Source: Pseudaquabacterium terrae
GTDB lineage: Bacteria; Pseudomonadota; Gammaproteobacteria; Burkholderiales; Burkholderiaceae_C
Length of the DNA stretch: 64,000 nt
NCBI RefSeq assembly: GCF_013266755.1
Contig: NZ_JABRWJ010000012.1
Span: forward strand, 124,001-188,000
Direction: 5' to 3'
The notes under the pieces were generated by a model. The model was not told the DNA's origin, made no database searches, and saw only the letters and a list, made by a program, of their open reading frames with translations. The translations under genes and the position numbers were made by a program. Numbering within the stretch: position 1 is the stretch's first letter; every line of letters starts with the position of its first letter. Below are positions 27,331 to 39,058 of the stretch, in pieces.

Positions 27331-27507
27331 ATGTTGAAGTGGGCCATCATCTTCGGGTTGATCTCCCTGGTCGCCGCGCTGTTCGGCTTCACCGGCATCG
27401 CCGCCGGCGCCGCCGGCATCGCCAAGATCCTGTTCGTGCTGTTTGCGATCGCCTTTGTCGTCGTGCTCGCACTCGCGCTGATGGGCGCCAAGTCCATCGC
27501 GAAGTGA
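27331..27507 (+). CDS. DUF1328 (YtjA-type) small membrane protein
   Basis: A 58-residue protein, [20 protein letters not shown] at the start, then a [14 protein letters not shown] segment and a second hydrophobic stretch ending KSIAK. This is the DUF1328/YtjA family of two-helix inner-membrane proteins, often stress-induced. An AAAGG lies 10 bases before the ATG. Its stop overlaps the GTG of the YihY gene (GTGA). GGAAC...GTTCC dyad upstream (near 27280) may be regulatory. Confidence 0.88.
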   Translation: MLKWAIIFGLISLVAALFGFTGIAAGAAGIAKILFVLFAIAFVVVLALALMGAKSIAK

Positions 27508-28460
27508 GCACTCCCCGGGCCTGGCTGCCCCCGGCCGGCCCTGGGCCGCGCGGCCTTGGGCCCCGCGAGCTGCACCACATCGCGCGGCACCCGCTGCGAT
27601 TCGCAGCGCAGGTGCTGCGCGCGTTTCGCGCCAACCAGGGCTTCCTGTTGGCCGGCGGCGTGGCGTACTACGCGCTGGTGTCGATCGTGCCGATGCTGGT
27701 GCTGGCGGTGTCGGTGTTGAGCGGGCTGCTCGGCGAAGCGCCGGTCTTCGCCGCGCTCGAGCGTTACCTTGCCTGGCTGCTGCCGGGGCAATCCGACGCC
27801 ATCGTCGCCGAGCTGCAGACCTTCCACGCGCACCGTGGCACGCTGGGCTGGCTGCTGCTGGCGACGATGCTGTTCTTCAGCACCCTCGCCTTCACCGCAC
27901 TGGAGAACGCGATGTCGATCATCTTCCGGCACCGCGTCGCCATCCGCCGCCGCCATGCGCTGGTGTCGGCGGCGCTGCCCTACGTCTATGTCCTGTGCCT
28001 GGGCATCGGCATGCTGGTGGTGACCATCGTCGCCACCGGCTTGCAGAACTTCGGCGAGCGCGAGTGGCATGTGCTCGGCCGCGCGCTGTCGTTCGGCGGC
28101 CTGTCGGGCGTGATGCTCTACCTGCTCGGCCTCGCCGGCGAAGTGCTGGTGATCACTTCCATCTACCTGGTGATGCCGGTCGGCCCCCTGTCGCTGCGCC
28201 ATGCACTGCTCGGCGGGTTGATCGCGACCCTGCTGTGGGAGCTGTCGCGCCACGCGCTGGTCTGGTACTTCGAGACGCTGTCGCAGATCGGCCGCGTCTA
28301 CGGCTCCTTCACGACCGCGATCGCGGTGCTGCTGACGCTCGAAGTGGCGGGCATCCTGCTGCTCTTCGGCGCGCAGGTGATCGCCGAGGCCGAACGCATC
28401 GATCCGGATGCGCCGGCGCTGCCGCAGGCACCGCCGAAGCCGCTGCGCACGCCGGGGTGA
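27504..28460 (+). CDS. YihY/BrkB-family inner-membrane protein
   Basis: This 318-residue protein has six hydrophobic segments. [20 protein letters not shown] is the family's opening motif; [30 protein letters not shown] is near the end (seen in two parts). The family was once called tRNA-processing RNase BN or BrkB but is now regarded as membrane proteins of uncertain role. Start GTG 27504 overlaps the DUF1328 stop. An IS110 element lies just downstream. Confidence 0.87.
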   Translation: MSTPRAWLPPAGPGPRGLGPRELHHIARHPLRFAAQVLRAFRANQGFLLAGGVAYYALVSIVPMLVLAVSVLSGLLGEAPVFAALERYLAWLLPGQSDAIVAELQTFHAHRGTLGWLLLATMLFFSTLAFTALENAMSIIFRHRVAIRRRHALVSAALPYVYVLCLGIGMLVVTIVATGLQNFGEREWHVLGRALSFGGLSGVMLYLLGLAGEVLVITSIYLVMPVGPLSLRHALLGGLIATLLWELSRHALVWYFETLSQIGRVYGSFTTAIAVLLTLEVAGILLLFGAQVIAEAERIDPDAPALPQAPPKPLRTPG

Positions 28461-28499
28461 GCACATCAGTCGGCGTCGGGCCGCTCCCAAGGCGACTGA

Positions 28500-29816
<1,317 letters not shown>

Positions 29817-29870
29817 CGCCGAACACAGTTGCTTGGGGGCCGCGAACGAAGTGAGCTGGGGGCAGACATC

Positions 29871-31532
29871 TCAGCGCGCCCGCCACCACGCCAGCGCAAG
29901 GAACAGCCACGCGCCGTGCGGCAGCCACTGCTCGCGCCAGCGCCACGAATGCATCGGCGTCGTCTCGTGCGGGGCGCGGAAGTCGATGTCGGCCTCATCG
30001 TCGAGGCCGGCGGTGATGCCGTTGCAGACGCCGCCGGGCGCGTTCCAGTAGCCGGGTTCGTAGTGCGGATGGCCGCGGCCGCGGCCTTGCATCATGCAGG
30101 TGTCGAAGGGGTTGCGGCCGAAGATCCAGTCGAGAGCCGAGCGTGCATAACTTCTCAAGGACGCGTCTTCACCGAAGCGCCGTTCGGCAGCCAACGCAGC
30201 GGCGGCGAGCGACCCGAGCCGCGCGTTCTCGCCCTGCCACCAGTAGCCGCTGTCGTTGTGATGCGGGATGAAGAACTGCGCGCGGCCCGGCTCGCCCGGC
30301 GCCTGCACCCACTGGCGCGGGTAGCCGAACGGGTTGCCGGCGCCGTCGTTGGTGATGCGCAACTCGTGCCGCAGCGCGCGGCGCACGCCGTCACGCACCG
30401 CGACGTCGTCGGGCGCCAGGTCGAGGTAGCGCAGCAGCGCGACCAGCGGCAGCCCGGCGTCGACGGCGTGGAAGTAGCTGCGCGTGCGATCGTCGTCGGC
30501 CCAGAACCAGCCGTCGGCATGCTGGCGTGCGATCAGGCGGTGCGCGCGATCGGTCGCCGCGCGGTGGTAGCGCTCGTCGCAGGTGGCCGACCACAGCTCG
30601 CAGGCGGCGAGCAGCGCGCAATAGTCGTCGAGGATGTTCTCGCGGCCGTCGTCGAGGTAGGCCGCGTTGTGCTGCTGCAGGTGCGCAAAGCCGCGCTGCG
30701 CGGCGGCGAGGCAGTGGCTGCGCGGGAATTCGCCGTCGCGCGGCAAGGTGCTCGCGCGCGCCAGCGCAGCGATCGCGCAGCCGCCGCCCTGGCGGAAGCC
30801 CGCCTGGTAGCTGGCGAACAAGTGCCCCTGCTGCGTGGTGTAGCTGCACAGGCGCCGCTGCGTGACATCCTTGGTCCAGCGGTCGAACACCGTCATGTAG
30901 AACCAGCTGTCGTCGTGCTGCATGCGGCAGAGGAAGTCGGCCCCGTGCAGCGCTTCGTCGACGGTGCGCTCGGCCAGCCACGGCGCCACCGCCCCGCCCT
31001 GCTGCAGCCCGGCGATCAGGTTCCACACCACCTGCGGCGTCTGCTGCGGGTTCATGAAGTTGGCGTACGACAGGTGCGACAGGTACTTCGACGCATCGCC
31101 GGACGCGTCGTACCAGCCGCCATGCACGTCGACGCGCTGCTCGCTGCCGAACACCGGGCACGAGCGGTCGGCGGCGTCGAAGATGCCGCTGCAGCGCTGC
31201 GACTTGAAGTAGTGGACGAGGTCCGATTGCAGCGACTCGTCGAAGACTTCGGCGCGGATGGTCAGCGGCGCGGCGACGAGCGACGCGCCCTCGCCCAACT
31301 GCAGCCCGTAGTCGCCGACTGCTTGCAACGCCGAGAAGTCCGCCGCGGCGTAGTGCCGCCCTTGCCAGCCGGGCACCGGTGCGAGCGGTGCCAGGCGGCC
31401 CTCGAACACCGGCGCACCGCCGGCGGACGGCACGAGGGCGAAGAGCCGCGGCTCGATCGGCGCATCGGCCTGCAACAGCGCGACCTTCGGACCGGCGGCT
31501 TCGAAGCCGAGGTGGTTGTGCAGTAGTTTCAT
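29871..31532 (-). CDS. GH9 glycoside hydrolase, likely cytoplasmic exo-beta-glucosaminidase/cellobiase type
   Basis: A 553-residue protein without a signal peptide (MKLLHNHLGFEAAG). An N-terminal Ig-like domain is followed by the GH9 (alpha/alpha)6 barrel: DVHGGWYDASGDASKYLSH carries the catalytic-base aspartates near residue 135, and FIPHHNDSGYWWQGENARL and the late glutamate region follow. Cytoplasmic GH9 enzymes of this length are known from Vibrio chitobiose operons, where one is a GlcNase. Its place after a sugar ABC transporter fits breakdown of imported oligosaccharide. Cellobiose or other beta-glucosides remain possible. Confidence 0.8.
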   Translation of the reverse strand: MKLLHNHLGFEAAGPKVALLQADAPIEPRLFALVPSAGGAPVFEGRLAPLAPVPGWQGRHYAAADFSALQAVGDYGLQLGEGASLVAAPLTIRAEVFDESLQSDLVHYFKSQRCSGIFDAADRSCPVFGSEQRVDVHGGWYDASGDASKYLSHLSYANFMNPQQTPQVVWNLIAGLQQGGAVAPWLAERTVDEALHGADFLCRMQHDDSWFYMTVFDRWTKDVTQRRLCSYTTQQGHLFASYQAGFRQGGGCAIAALARASTLPRDGEFPRSHCLAAAQRGFAHLQQHNAAYLDDGRENILDDYCALLAACELWSATCDERYHRAATDRAHRLIARQHADGWFWADDDRTRSYFHAVDAGLPLVALLRYLDLAPDDVAVRDGVRRALRHELRITNDGAGNPFGYPRQWVQAPGEPGRAQFFIPHHNDSGYWWQGENARLGSLAAAALAAERRFGEDASLRSYARSALDWIFGRNPFDTCMMQGRGRGHPHYEPGYWNAPGGVCNGITAGLDDEADIDFRAPHETTPMHSWRWREQWLPHGAWLFLALAWWRAR

Positions 31533-31638
31533 TGCGGTCGTTTCCAGAGCGATCGTCAGCAGCGCGACGCCTTGAACCGCTCGCTGTCGAGCGACTGGTT
31601 TCGCCCCGTTGCTGCCATTGCGATTGAAGACTCAGCGA

Positions 31639-31737
31639 GATCAGGCCGCCAGGGTGCCCTGTTGCGCTCGTGTCCCCCGGTCGCTCCGCTCCCTCCTCCT
31701 CTTACTTCGCTCCACAGGGCACCCTGCCGTCCTGATC
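31639..31737. repeat. Stem-loop unit 1 of a twin hairpin element
   Basis: The stem arms 31639-31664 and 31712-31737 pair at 23 of 26 positions (cores CAGGGTGCCCTG and CAGGGCACCCTG). The 47-nt loop (31665-31711) begins CGCTCGTGTCCCCCGG and ends CTTCGCT. The loop is the near-exact reverse complement of the loop in unit 2. Lies in the gap between the ABC ATPase and GH9 genes. Confidence 0.75.
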
Positions 31738-31784
31738 CGGCGCGGCCCTGGAATTGATTCTTCGCACGCCACCGTGGTGCCGTT

Positions 31785-31881
31785 GCCAAGGACATGGGGT
31801 GCCCGCTGCAGCGAGGTAAGAGGAGGAGGGAGCGCAGCGACCGGGGGACACGAGCGGCAGCGGGTACCCCGTGGCCTTGGC
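31785..31881. repeat. Stem-loop unit 2 of a twin hairpin element
   Basis: The stem arms 31785-31809 and 31857-31881 pair at 22 of 25 positions (GCCCGCTGC against GCAGCGGGT). The 47-nt loop (31810-31856) begins AGCGAGGTAAGAGGAGG and ends ACACGAGCG. Stem sequence differs from unit 1 while the loop is conserved in inverted orientation with 2 mismatches. The rest of the 439-base gap (31533-31971) shows no gene. Confidence 0.75.
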
Positions 31882-31971
31882 TCGCTCGGTCTGTGCATGC
31901 GCGATACGGCGCCGACGACTGCACAGGGTCGCGAGGCGACGCTCGGTTGAGCGACAAGGACCGTATTGATT

Positions 31972-33072
<1,101 letters not shown>

Positions 33073-33076
33073 CCGA

Positions 33077-33922
33077 TCATCCTTTCACCGCACCGGCGGT
33101 CAGGCCCTTGATGAACCAGCGCTGGCCGGCGAAGAACACCAGCAGCATCGGCAAGGTCGAGACGATGCCGGCGGCCATCAGCAGGTCGAGGCGCTGGTGG
33201 AACTGGCTGACGAAGAGCCGGATGCCGACCGGCAGCGGCTGCACGCTGGTGGAGCTGGTCAGCACCCAGGCGAAGAAGAGCTCGTCCCAGGCCAGCAGGA
33301 AGACGAAGGTGGCGGTGGCGATGATGCCGGGCCCGCACAGCGGCAGCACGATGCGCCACAGCGCGCCGAAGCGCGAGCAGCCGTCGATCACCGCGGCGTC
33401 CTCGAGCTCGCGCGGGATGCCGACGAAGAAGCCGCGCATGATCCAGATGCTGGCCGGCGTGAACAGCGCGACGTAGAGGAACACCAGGCCGTGCCGCGTG
33501 TCGAGCATCGGCAGGCCCCAGCGCTCGCCGAGTGCGCGGTACAGCATGTACAACGGCAGGAAGAACAGCATGCCGGGCACCACCTGCGTCAGCGTGATCG
33601 CCACGGACACGCCGTCGCTGCCGCGAAAACGCAGCCGCGCCAGCGCGTAGGCGGCGCACAGCGCGCAGCCGGTGGCGATCAGCGTGGCCACGCCGCAGAT
33701 CACCAGGCTGTTGAGCAGGAAGGCGCCGAAGTCGACCTGCGTCCAGATCTCGACATAGTTGCGCCAGCGCAGCGCCGCGCCGGGCTCGGACGCGCCGCCC
33801 GAGAGCTCGCTGCCGCTCTTCAGCGAGGCCCACAGCATCCATCCGATCGGCGACAGGGTCAGCGCGACGAGCACCCAGGTGAGCGTCGTCAACGCAGACC
33901 CAAGCCAGCGCTCAGTACGCAT
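33077..33922 (-). CDS. Carbohydrate ABC transporter permease (MalG type)
   Basis: The 281-residue permease has six membrane segments and the EAA loop GIPRELEDAAVIDGCSRFGALW, which docks on the ATPase. The C-terminal LVFFAGQRWFIKGLTAGAVKG is typical of MalG-type CUT1 permeases. It overlaps the MalF-type gene by 11 bases and is followed 4 bases later by the ATPase gene. Confidence 0.92.
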   Translation of the reverse strand: MRTERWLGSALTTLTWVLVALTLSPIGWMLWASLKSGSELSGGASEPGAALRWRNYVEIWTQVDFGAFLLNSLVICGVATLIATGCALCAAYALARLRFRGSDGVSVAITLTQVVPGMLFFLPLYMLYRALGERWGLPMLDTRHGLVFLYVALFTPASIWIMRGFFVGIPRELEDAAVIDGCSRFGALWRIVLPLCGPGIIATATFVFLLAWDELFFAWVLTSSTSVQPLPVGIRLFVSQFHQRLDLLMAAGIVSTLPMLLVFFAGQRWFIKGLTAGAVKG

Positions 33923-34841
33923 CGACCAGGCTCCTGCGGAAGCCCTTCAGCCACAGCCCGACGAACAGCAGCATCAGCGCCATCAGCACGAAGGACACGG
34001 CCGCGCCCTGGCCGAACAGCCAGTAGCTGAACGATTGCCGCGTCAGCAGCGGCAGCAGCAGGTCGGCCCATTCGCCGGGGTAGCCGGCGCCGTGGCCGAA
34101 CATCATCGAGACGATGTTGTACGAGTACAGGTTGTCGATGATCTGGAACATCAGCTGGATCAGGATCACCGGCTTCAACAGCGGCAGCGTGATGTGCAGG
34201 AACTGCTGCCAGCGGCTGACGCCGTCGATCGTCGCCGCCTCGTAGGGCTCCTCCGGCAAGGCCTGCAGCGCGGCGCCGAACACCAGCATCAGCAGCGGCC
34301 AGCCGCGCCAGACGGTCGGGATGACGATGGCCCAGAACGCGTTGCTGCCGATCAGCCAGAACGGCCGCTCGTCGACCAGGTGCAGCCAGTCGACCAGCAC
34401 GGTGTTGATCAGCCCGGTGTCGCGCTGCCACAGCTGGCCCCACAACATGCCGACAACGTAGCTCGGCACGATCCATGGCAGCAGCAGCAGTGTGCGCGCC
34501 AGCGCGCGGCCCGGGAAGTTGCGCTGCAGCAGCATCGCCATGCCCAGTCCGATGCCGATCGACAGCGTCGAGACCACCACGGTGAAAAGCACCGTGTTGC
34601 GCAACGCGATCGCGAAGCCGGCACGCAAGGGGTTGGCCGGATCGAACAGCACGCGGCGGTAGTTGTCCCAACCGACAAAAGGCGCGTCCAGGTACTGGCC
34701 CAGCGTGAACTGGTTGAGCTTCAGCAGCGACATCCAGAAGCCCTGCACGATCGGCAGCCCGTTGACCGCCGCCATCATCAGCAGCGCCGGCAGCAGCAGC
34801 AGATACGGAAAGGCGTCGAAGCGCCGCCGTTTCACGATCAC
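33912..34841 (-). CDS. Carbohydrate ABC transporter permease (MalF type)
   Basis: A 309-residue CUT1 permease. The N-terminus reads KRRRFDAFPYLLLLPALL, and the EAA loop is ALPEEPYEAATIDGVSRWQQF. Start GTG 34841 lies 4 bases after the binding-protein stop; the longer frame would overlap that gene. It forms the membrane channel with the MalG-type partner. The substrate is inferred from context to be an oligosaccharide. Confidence 0.9.
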   Translation of the reverse strand: MIVKRRRFDAFPYLLLLPALLMMAAVNGLPIVQGFWMSLLKLNQFTLGQYLDAPFVGWDNYRRVLFDPANPLRAGFAIALRNTVLFTVVVSTLSIGIGLGMAMLLQRNFPGRALARTLLLLPWIVPSYVVGMLWGQLWQRDTGLINTVLVDWLHLVDERPFWLIGSNAFWAIVIPTVWRGWPLLMLVFGAALQALPEEPYEAATIDGVSRWQQFLHITLPLLKPVILIQLMFQIIDNLYSYNIVSMMFGHGAGYPGEWADLLLPLLTRQSFSYWLFGQGAAVSFVLMALMLLFVGLWLKGFRRSLVDAY

Positions 34842-34845
34842 GGCA

Positions 34846-36159
34846 CTACCGCGTCTCGGCCAGCACCTGATCGGCCTCGGACGCGGCCGCATCCATCGCC
34901 TGCTTGATCGCCAGCGGCGAATACTTGCCGCGCACGCCGCCGACGATGTCGAACATCTGGCCGAGGTTCTTCAGGTACACCGACTCGAGCGGCCCCCAGC
35001 CCGGCACCGACGGATAGTGGCGGCCGTTGCGCACCTGGTCGAGGAACAGCGCGTAGTGCGGATCGGCGGTGAGCTGCGGGTCCTGCGCCGCGTCGAGCCG
35101 CGCGGGCAGCATGCCCGAGGCCTTGCTGAATCCGACCTGCGCCTCGCGGCTGGTGAGGTAGGCCAGCAGCTGCCAGGCCTCGGCCTTGTGCTTCGACGAC
35201 TTCATGACCGCGAGGTCGGAGCCGGAGAAGAAGGTCTGGTGGCCTTTCAGGCCCGCCGGGTACGGCGCGATGCCGAAGTTGCGCGCGGTCAGCGATTCGA
35301 GCTGGCCGCCCTTGGCCTTCGGCGTCTTCAGCTGCTTCAGGATCCACGGGCCGCTGAAGATCACCGCGTACTGGCCGTTGAAGAAGCCCGACTCGATCTG
35401 CGTCGAGTCCTTCTCCAGCGCGCCCTTCGGCACCAGCCCCTCGGCGGCGAAGCCGGTGTAGTAGACGATCGCCTGCACCGCCTCGGTCGAGTTGATCGCC
35501 GCGCGCTTGCGGTCGGCTGAGAGGAAGTCGCCGCCGGCATTCCAGATCCACGGCGCCAGGTTGTGCACGACGTTCCAGTCGTTCTTCCCCGGATAACCGA
35601 GCGCGGCGACCTTCTTGCCGCCGATCTCGGTGCCGTTGATCTTCTGCATCGCCTGCTTGAAGCTGCCCCAGTTGGCGAAGGCGTCGCGCGGGTCGACGCC
35701 GGCGGCCTTGAACACGTCGCTGCGGTAGAACGCCGCACGCGCATCGGCATACCAGGGAATCGCGTAGACCTTGCTGTCGTCTGCGCGGTGCGTGGTGCCC
35801 CACATCACCGGGAAGAAGGCCTTCGCGCCGCCGACCTGCGCCTGCTGCGCGTCGCTCAGGCGCTCGAGCGCGCCCATCGACGAGATCGCCGCGACCCAGG
35901 TCGTGCCGAGCTCGATCACGTCCGGGCCCTGGCCCGAGGCCGCGGCAGCGGTGATCTTGGCCCAGGCCGATTCCCAGTTCAGCACCGTGACGTTGATCCG
36001 CAGGTCGGGCTTGCCGGCGAGGTAGGGACGCAGCAGCTCGCGCATGTCCTGCTGCGGCTGCTCGGTGGTCGACATCACCCACAGGTTCAGCTCCGCGGCG
36101 CGCACCGGTGCAGCGGCCAGCAGGGCGGCGGTCAGGGCGAAGAAAGGGAGCAAGCGCAT
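34846..36159 (-). CDS. Carbohydrate ABC transporter, periplasmic binding protein
   Basis: A 437-residue CUT1-family (family 1) binding protein. The signal peptide is RLLPFFALTAALLAAAPVRA, and mature sequence starts AELNLWVMSTTEQ. YPGKNDWNVVHNLAPWIWNA and FSGPWILKQL are typical of sugar-binding proteins of this class. Start ATG 36159 places the signal peptide first. It leads the operon and is divergent from the TonB-dependent receptor gene across a 160-base spacer. Confidence 0.9.
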   Translation of the reverse strand: MRLLPFFALTAALLAAAPVRAAELNLWVMSTTEQPQQDMRELLRPYLAGKPDLRINVTVLNWESAWAKITAAAASGQGPDVIELGTTWVAAISSMGALERLSDAQQAQVGGAKAFFPVMWGTTHRADDSKVYAIPWYADARAAFYRSDVFKAAGVDPRDAFANWGSFKQAMQKINGTEIGGKKVAALGYPGKNDWNVVHNLAPWIWNAGGDFLSADRKRAAINSTEAVQAIVYYTGFAAEGLVPKGALEKDSTQIESGFFNGQYAVIFSGPWILKQLKTPKAKGGQLESLTARNFGIAPYPAGLKGHQTFFSGSDLAVMKSSKHKAEAWQLLAYLTSREAQVGFSKASGMLPARLDAAQDPQLTADPHYALFLDQVRNGRHYPSVPGWGPLESVYLKNLGQMFDIVGGVRGKYSPLAIKQAMDAAASEADQVLAETR

Positions 36160-36219
36160 GGTCCAGCATTTCAGGCCAGTCGCGGCGCCACGGCAAGCCT
36201 GGGATTTACCGCCGCACCC

Positions 36220-36233
36220 CGGTAGATCTACCG
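36220..36233. promoter_or_regulatory. 14-base perfect palindrome in divergent sugar-locus promoter region
   Basis: CGGTAGATCTACCG lies between the divergent binding-protein and TonB-receptor genes. It is a candidate operator for a sugar-responsive regulator; no regulator gene is encoded next to it. Confidence 0.4.
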
Positions 36234-36319
36234 ATGCCGCGCGGTACATCCTTGGATGGCGGTCGCGGCCGCGCAGCGGTTCAATGCCGACCCAAGCCTA
36301 TTGGTATGGAGGAGAGCGC

Positions 36320-39058
36320 ATGAAGTCGACCTTGACCCCGATCGCGGCTGCGGCACTGTTGTGCGCACTGGGCACAGCCCAGGCGCAGACCGCGGCGGCG
36401 GCGCCGGCCGCGAAAGCCAGCGAACCGGCCAGCACGGTGATCGTCACCGGCATCCGCGCGTCGCGCGAGCAGTCGCTGAACCAGAAGCGCAATGCCGACG
36501 GCATCGTCGACGTGATCACCGCCGAAGACCTGGGCAAGCTGCCGGACAAGAACGTGGCCGACGCGGTGCAGCGCATTCCCGGCGTCAACATCAGCTCGAT
36601 GGCCGGTGGCGAAGGCGGCTTTTCGGAGAACGACCGCGTCAGCATCCGCGGCACCAGCCCCAGCCTGACGCAGACGCTGATCAACGGCCACGCGGTCGGC
36701 ACCGGCGACTGGTTCGTGCTGAGCCAGACCGAGGCGATGGGCCGCAGCGTCAGCTACGCGCTGCTGCCTTCGGAAATCGTCAGCAAGGTCACCGTCTTCA
36801 AGAGCTCGCAGGCCGACCTGCCCGAAGGCGGCACCGCCGGCTCGATCGACATCGAGACGCGCCGGCCGCTGAGCTTCACGAAGCCCTTCACCGCCGAAGC
36901 GACGGTCCAGGGCTTCTACGCCGACCTGCCGCGCAAGTCGGCACCGCAGATCAGCGCGCTGTTCAACTGGAAGAACCAGAACAGCACCTTCGGCGCGACC
37001 TTCCAGGTCTTTTCCGAGACGCGCTACGAGCGCCGCGATGCGCAGGAATTCCTGGGCTATGGCCACATCGAGGCCCGGCTGCCGCTGACCGACGAGCACG
37101 GCGAGCAAATGCACGACGAGCACGGCGAGCCGCTGACGCGGCCCAACCCGGTGGTCGAAGCGCATCCGCAGCTGGCCGGCGTGCAGTACCCGCTGCTGAT
37201 CAACCACAACCTGTTCACGCAGAAGCGCGTGCGCAAGGGCGGCCTGTTCGACATCGAGTGGAAGCCGACGAACGCGCTGACGCTCGATGTCAACGGCTTC
37301 TTCTCGCACATGGATGCGACGAACTACGACCACAGCTACCTGGCGAGCGTCGAGAACCTGCTGGCGAGCGAGGACATCCCGAGCAACCCGGTGGTGCGCA
37401 ACGGCACGCTGGTGGCCGCGCAGTTCCCGAACGCCCACGGCACCCAGGTCGGCTTCACCGACAGCATGTACCGCCCCGGCGCCGCCAGCGAGAGCTGGTA
37501 CCTCGACGTCAACGGCAAGTACCGCGCCAGCGACCACCTGACGATCACCGGCAAGGCCGGCCACACGCGCGGCCTCGGCGACACGCCGGGCGACCTGGGC
37601 TACGAGTCCTACCTTTCCAGCCATGCGGGCCTGAACTTCGCGATGAACGGCATGAGCTCGCCGACCATCGTCTCGTTCCCCGGCATGAACACCGCCGACT
37701 TCCATGAGTCGTCGCTGTTCGGCATGTGGTATTCGATCGTGCGCGTGGTCGACAAGGAGAGTTACGCGCAGGCCGATGCCGAATGGGCGATCGACAAGGG
37801 CGTGCTCGACTCGGCCAAGTTCGGCGTGCGCTTCACCGACCACAAGCGCCAGGTGCGCTACCCGAACAACGGCGGCTGCGGCTGGGGCGCCGAGACGGTC
37901 GAGACCGGCGCCTGCCCGGGCAATGCGCAGTGGGACGGCACGATGTACCCAGCAAACTTCGGCCGCGGCTTCGGTGGCGGCGACGCCTTCCTGCGCAACC
38001 TGTGGCGCCTGCCGCCGCACACCGTCGAGCAGGCGGTCAAGACCAACACCGTGCCGACCGAGAACTACTGGCCTGGCGAATTCGCCGTCGGCGAAAAGAC
38101 CGCCGCCGCCTACGCGATGCTGAACCTGGCCGGTGACAAGTGGCGCGGCAACGTCGGCCTGCGCTTCGTGCGTACGAAGCAGGCCACCGACTTCAACATC
38201 CCCGAAGGCCCGAACCCGGTCGAATCGCCGACCTTCGGCCCCTTCACCCGCATCCACGACGAGCGCAGCTACGACGACGTGCTGCCCAGCGCCAACCTGC
38301 GCCTGGAGCTGGGCAAGGACCTGGTGGCCCGCTTCTCGGCCGCCAAGACGATGACGCGCGTCGACTACAGCGCGCTCGCCGGCGCGATCACCAGCCTGGA
38401 CAACCTGACGCACTCGGGCCACGGCGGCAACGTGGATCTCAAACCGGTGCGCTCGCGCAACCTGGACGCGTCGATCGAGTGGTATTTCGCGCCAAAGGCT
38501 GTTCTGTCGGCCGCCCTCTTCCACATGGACTTCTCGTCCTACCTGGCCTTCGGCACGCGCAAGGCGATGCTGCCCGACGCCAGCAACCAGAACGCGATCA
38601 CCGAATACACGATCACCTCGCCAATCAACATCCGCGCGAAGAACAAGGGCGTCGAGCTGGGCTACCAGCAACCCCTGTTCGGCAACTTCGGCATCGTCGC
38701 GAACTACACCTACACCAGCGGCAAGGATTCGAAGGGCGATGGGCTGGTCGGCTCATCGAAGGACACCTGGAACCTCGAGGGCTACTACGAGGACGATCGT
38801 TTCAGCGCGCGCCTGGCCTACACCTACCGCTCGGCCTACCTGGTCGGCCTGGACCGCTCGACGACGCAATACGCCGATGCCGTGGGCTACCTCGCCGCAT
38901 CGCTGAACTACAAGATCAACGACAACGTCACGATCGCCTTCGACGCGCTGAACCTGAACAACCCGACGCTGAAGTACTTCGGCGACAACCGGGATCAGCC
39001 GCGCGCCTTCTACACCAATGGCCGCCAATATTTCCTCGGTGTCCGCGTATCGATCTGA
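36320..39058 (+). CDS. TonB-dependent outer-membrane receptor, carbohydrate type
   Basis: The 912-residue receptor has a signal peptide (KSTLTPIAAAALLCALGTAQ to AQA), then the TonB-box/plug region: IRASREQSLNQKRNADGI, DVITAEDLGKLPDKNVADAV and QRIPGVNIS. This plug signature marks the Caulobacter/Xanthomonas-type receptors for plant or chitin oligosaccharides. The barrel ends at the terminal aromatic-rich strand FLGVRVSI. Start ATG 36320 follows GGAGGAGAG. It is coupled to a NagX-like gene, overlapping by 41 bases, and divergent from the ABC importer. Confidence 0.9.
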   Translation: MKSTLTPIAAAALLCALGTAQAQTAAAAPAAKASEPASTVIVTGIRASREQSLNQKRNADGIVDVITAEDLGKLPDKNVADAVQRIPGVNISSMAGGEGGFSENDRVSIRGTSPSLTQTLINGHAVGTGDWFVLSQTEAMGRSVSYALLPSEIVSKVTVFKSSQADLPEGGTAGSIDIETRRPLSFTKPFTAEATVQGFYADLPRKSAPQISALFNWKNQNSTFGATFQVFSETRYERRDAQEFLGYGHIEARLPLTDEHGEQMHDEHGEPLTRPNPVVEAHPQLAGVQYPLLINHNLFTQKRVRKGGLFDIEWKPTNALTLDVNGFFSHMDATNYDHSYLASVENLLASEDIPSNPVVRNGTLVAAQFPNAHGTQVGFTDSMYRPGAASESWYLDVNGKYRASDHLTITGKAGHTRGLGDTPGDLGYESYLSSHAGLNFAMNGMSSPTIVSFPGMNTADFHESSLFGMWYSIVRVVDKESYAQADAEWAIDKGVLDSAKFGVRFTDHKRQVRYPNNGGCGWGAETVETGACPGNAQWDGTMYPANFGRGFGGGDAFLRNLWRLPPHTVEQAVKTNTVPTENYWPGEFAVGEKTAAAYAMLNLAGDKWRGNVGLRFVRTKQATDFNIPEGPNPVESPTFGPFTRIHDERSYDDVLPSANLRLELGKDLVARFSAAKTMTRVDYSALAGAITSLDNLTHSGHGGNVDLKPVRSRNLDASIEWYFAPKAVLSAALFHMDFSSYLAFGTRKAMLPDASNQNAITEYTITSPINIRAKNKGVELGYQQPLFGNFGIVANYTYTSGKDSKGDGLVGSSKDTWNLEGYYEDDRFSARLAYTYRSAYLVGLDRSTTQYADAVGYLAASLNYKINDNVTIAFDALNLNNPTLKYFGDNRDQPRAFYTNGRQYFLGVRVSI

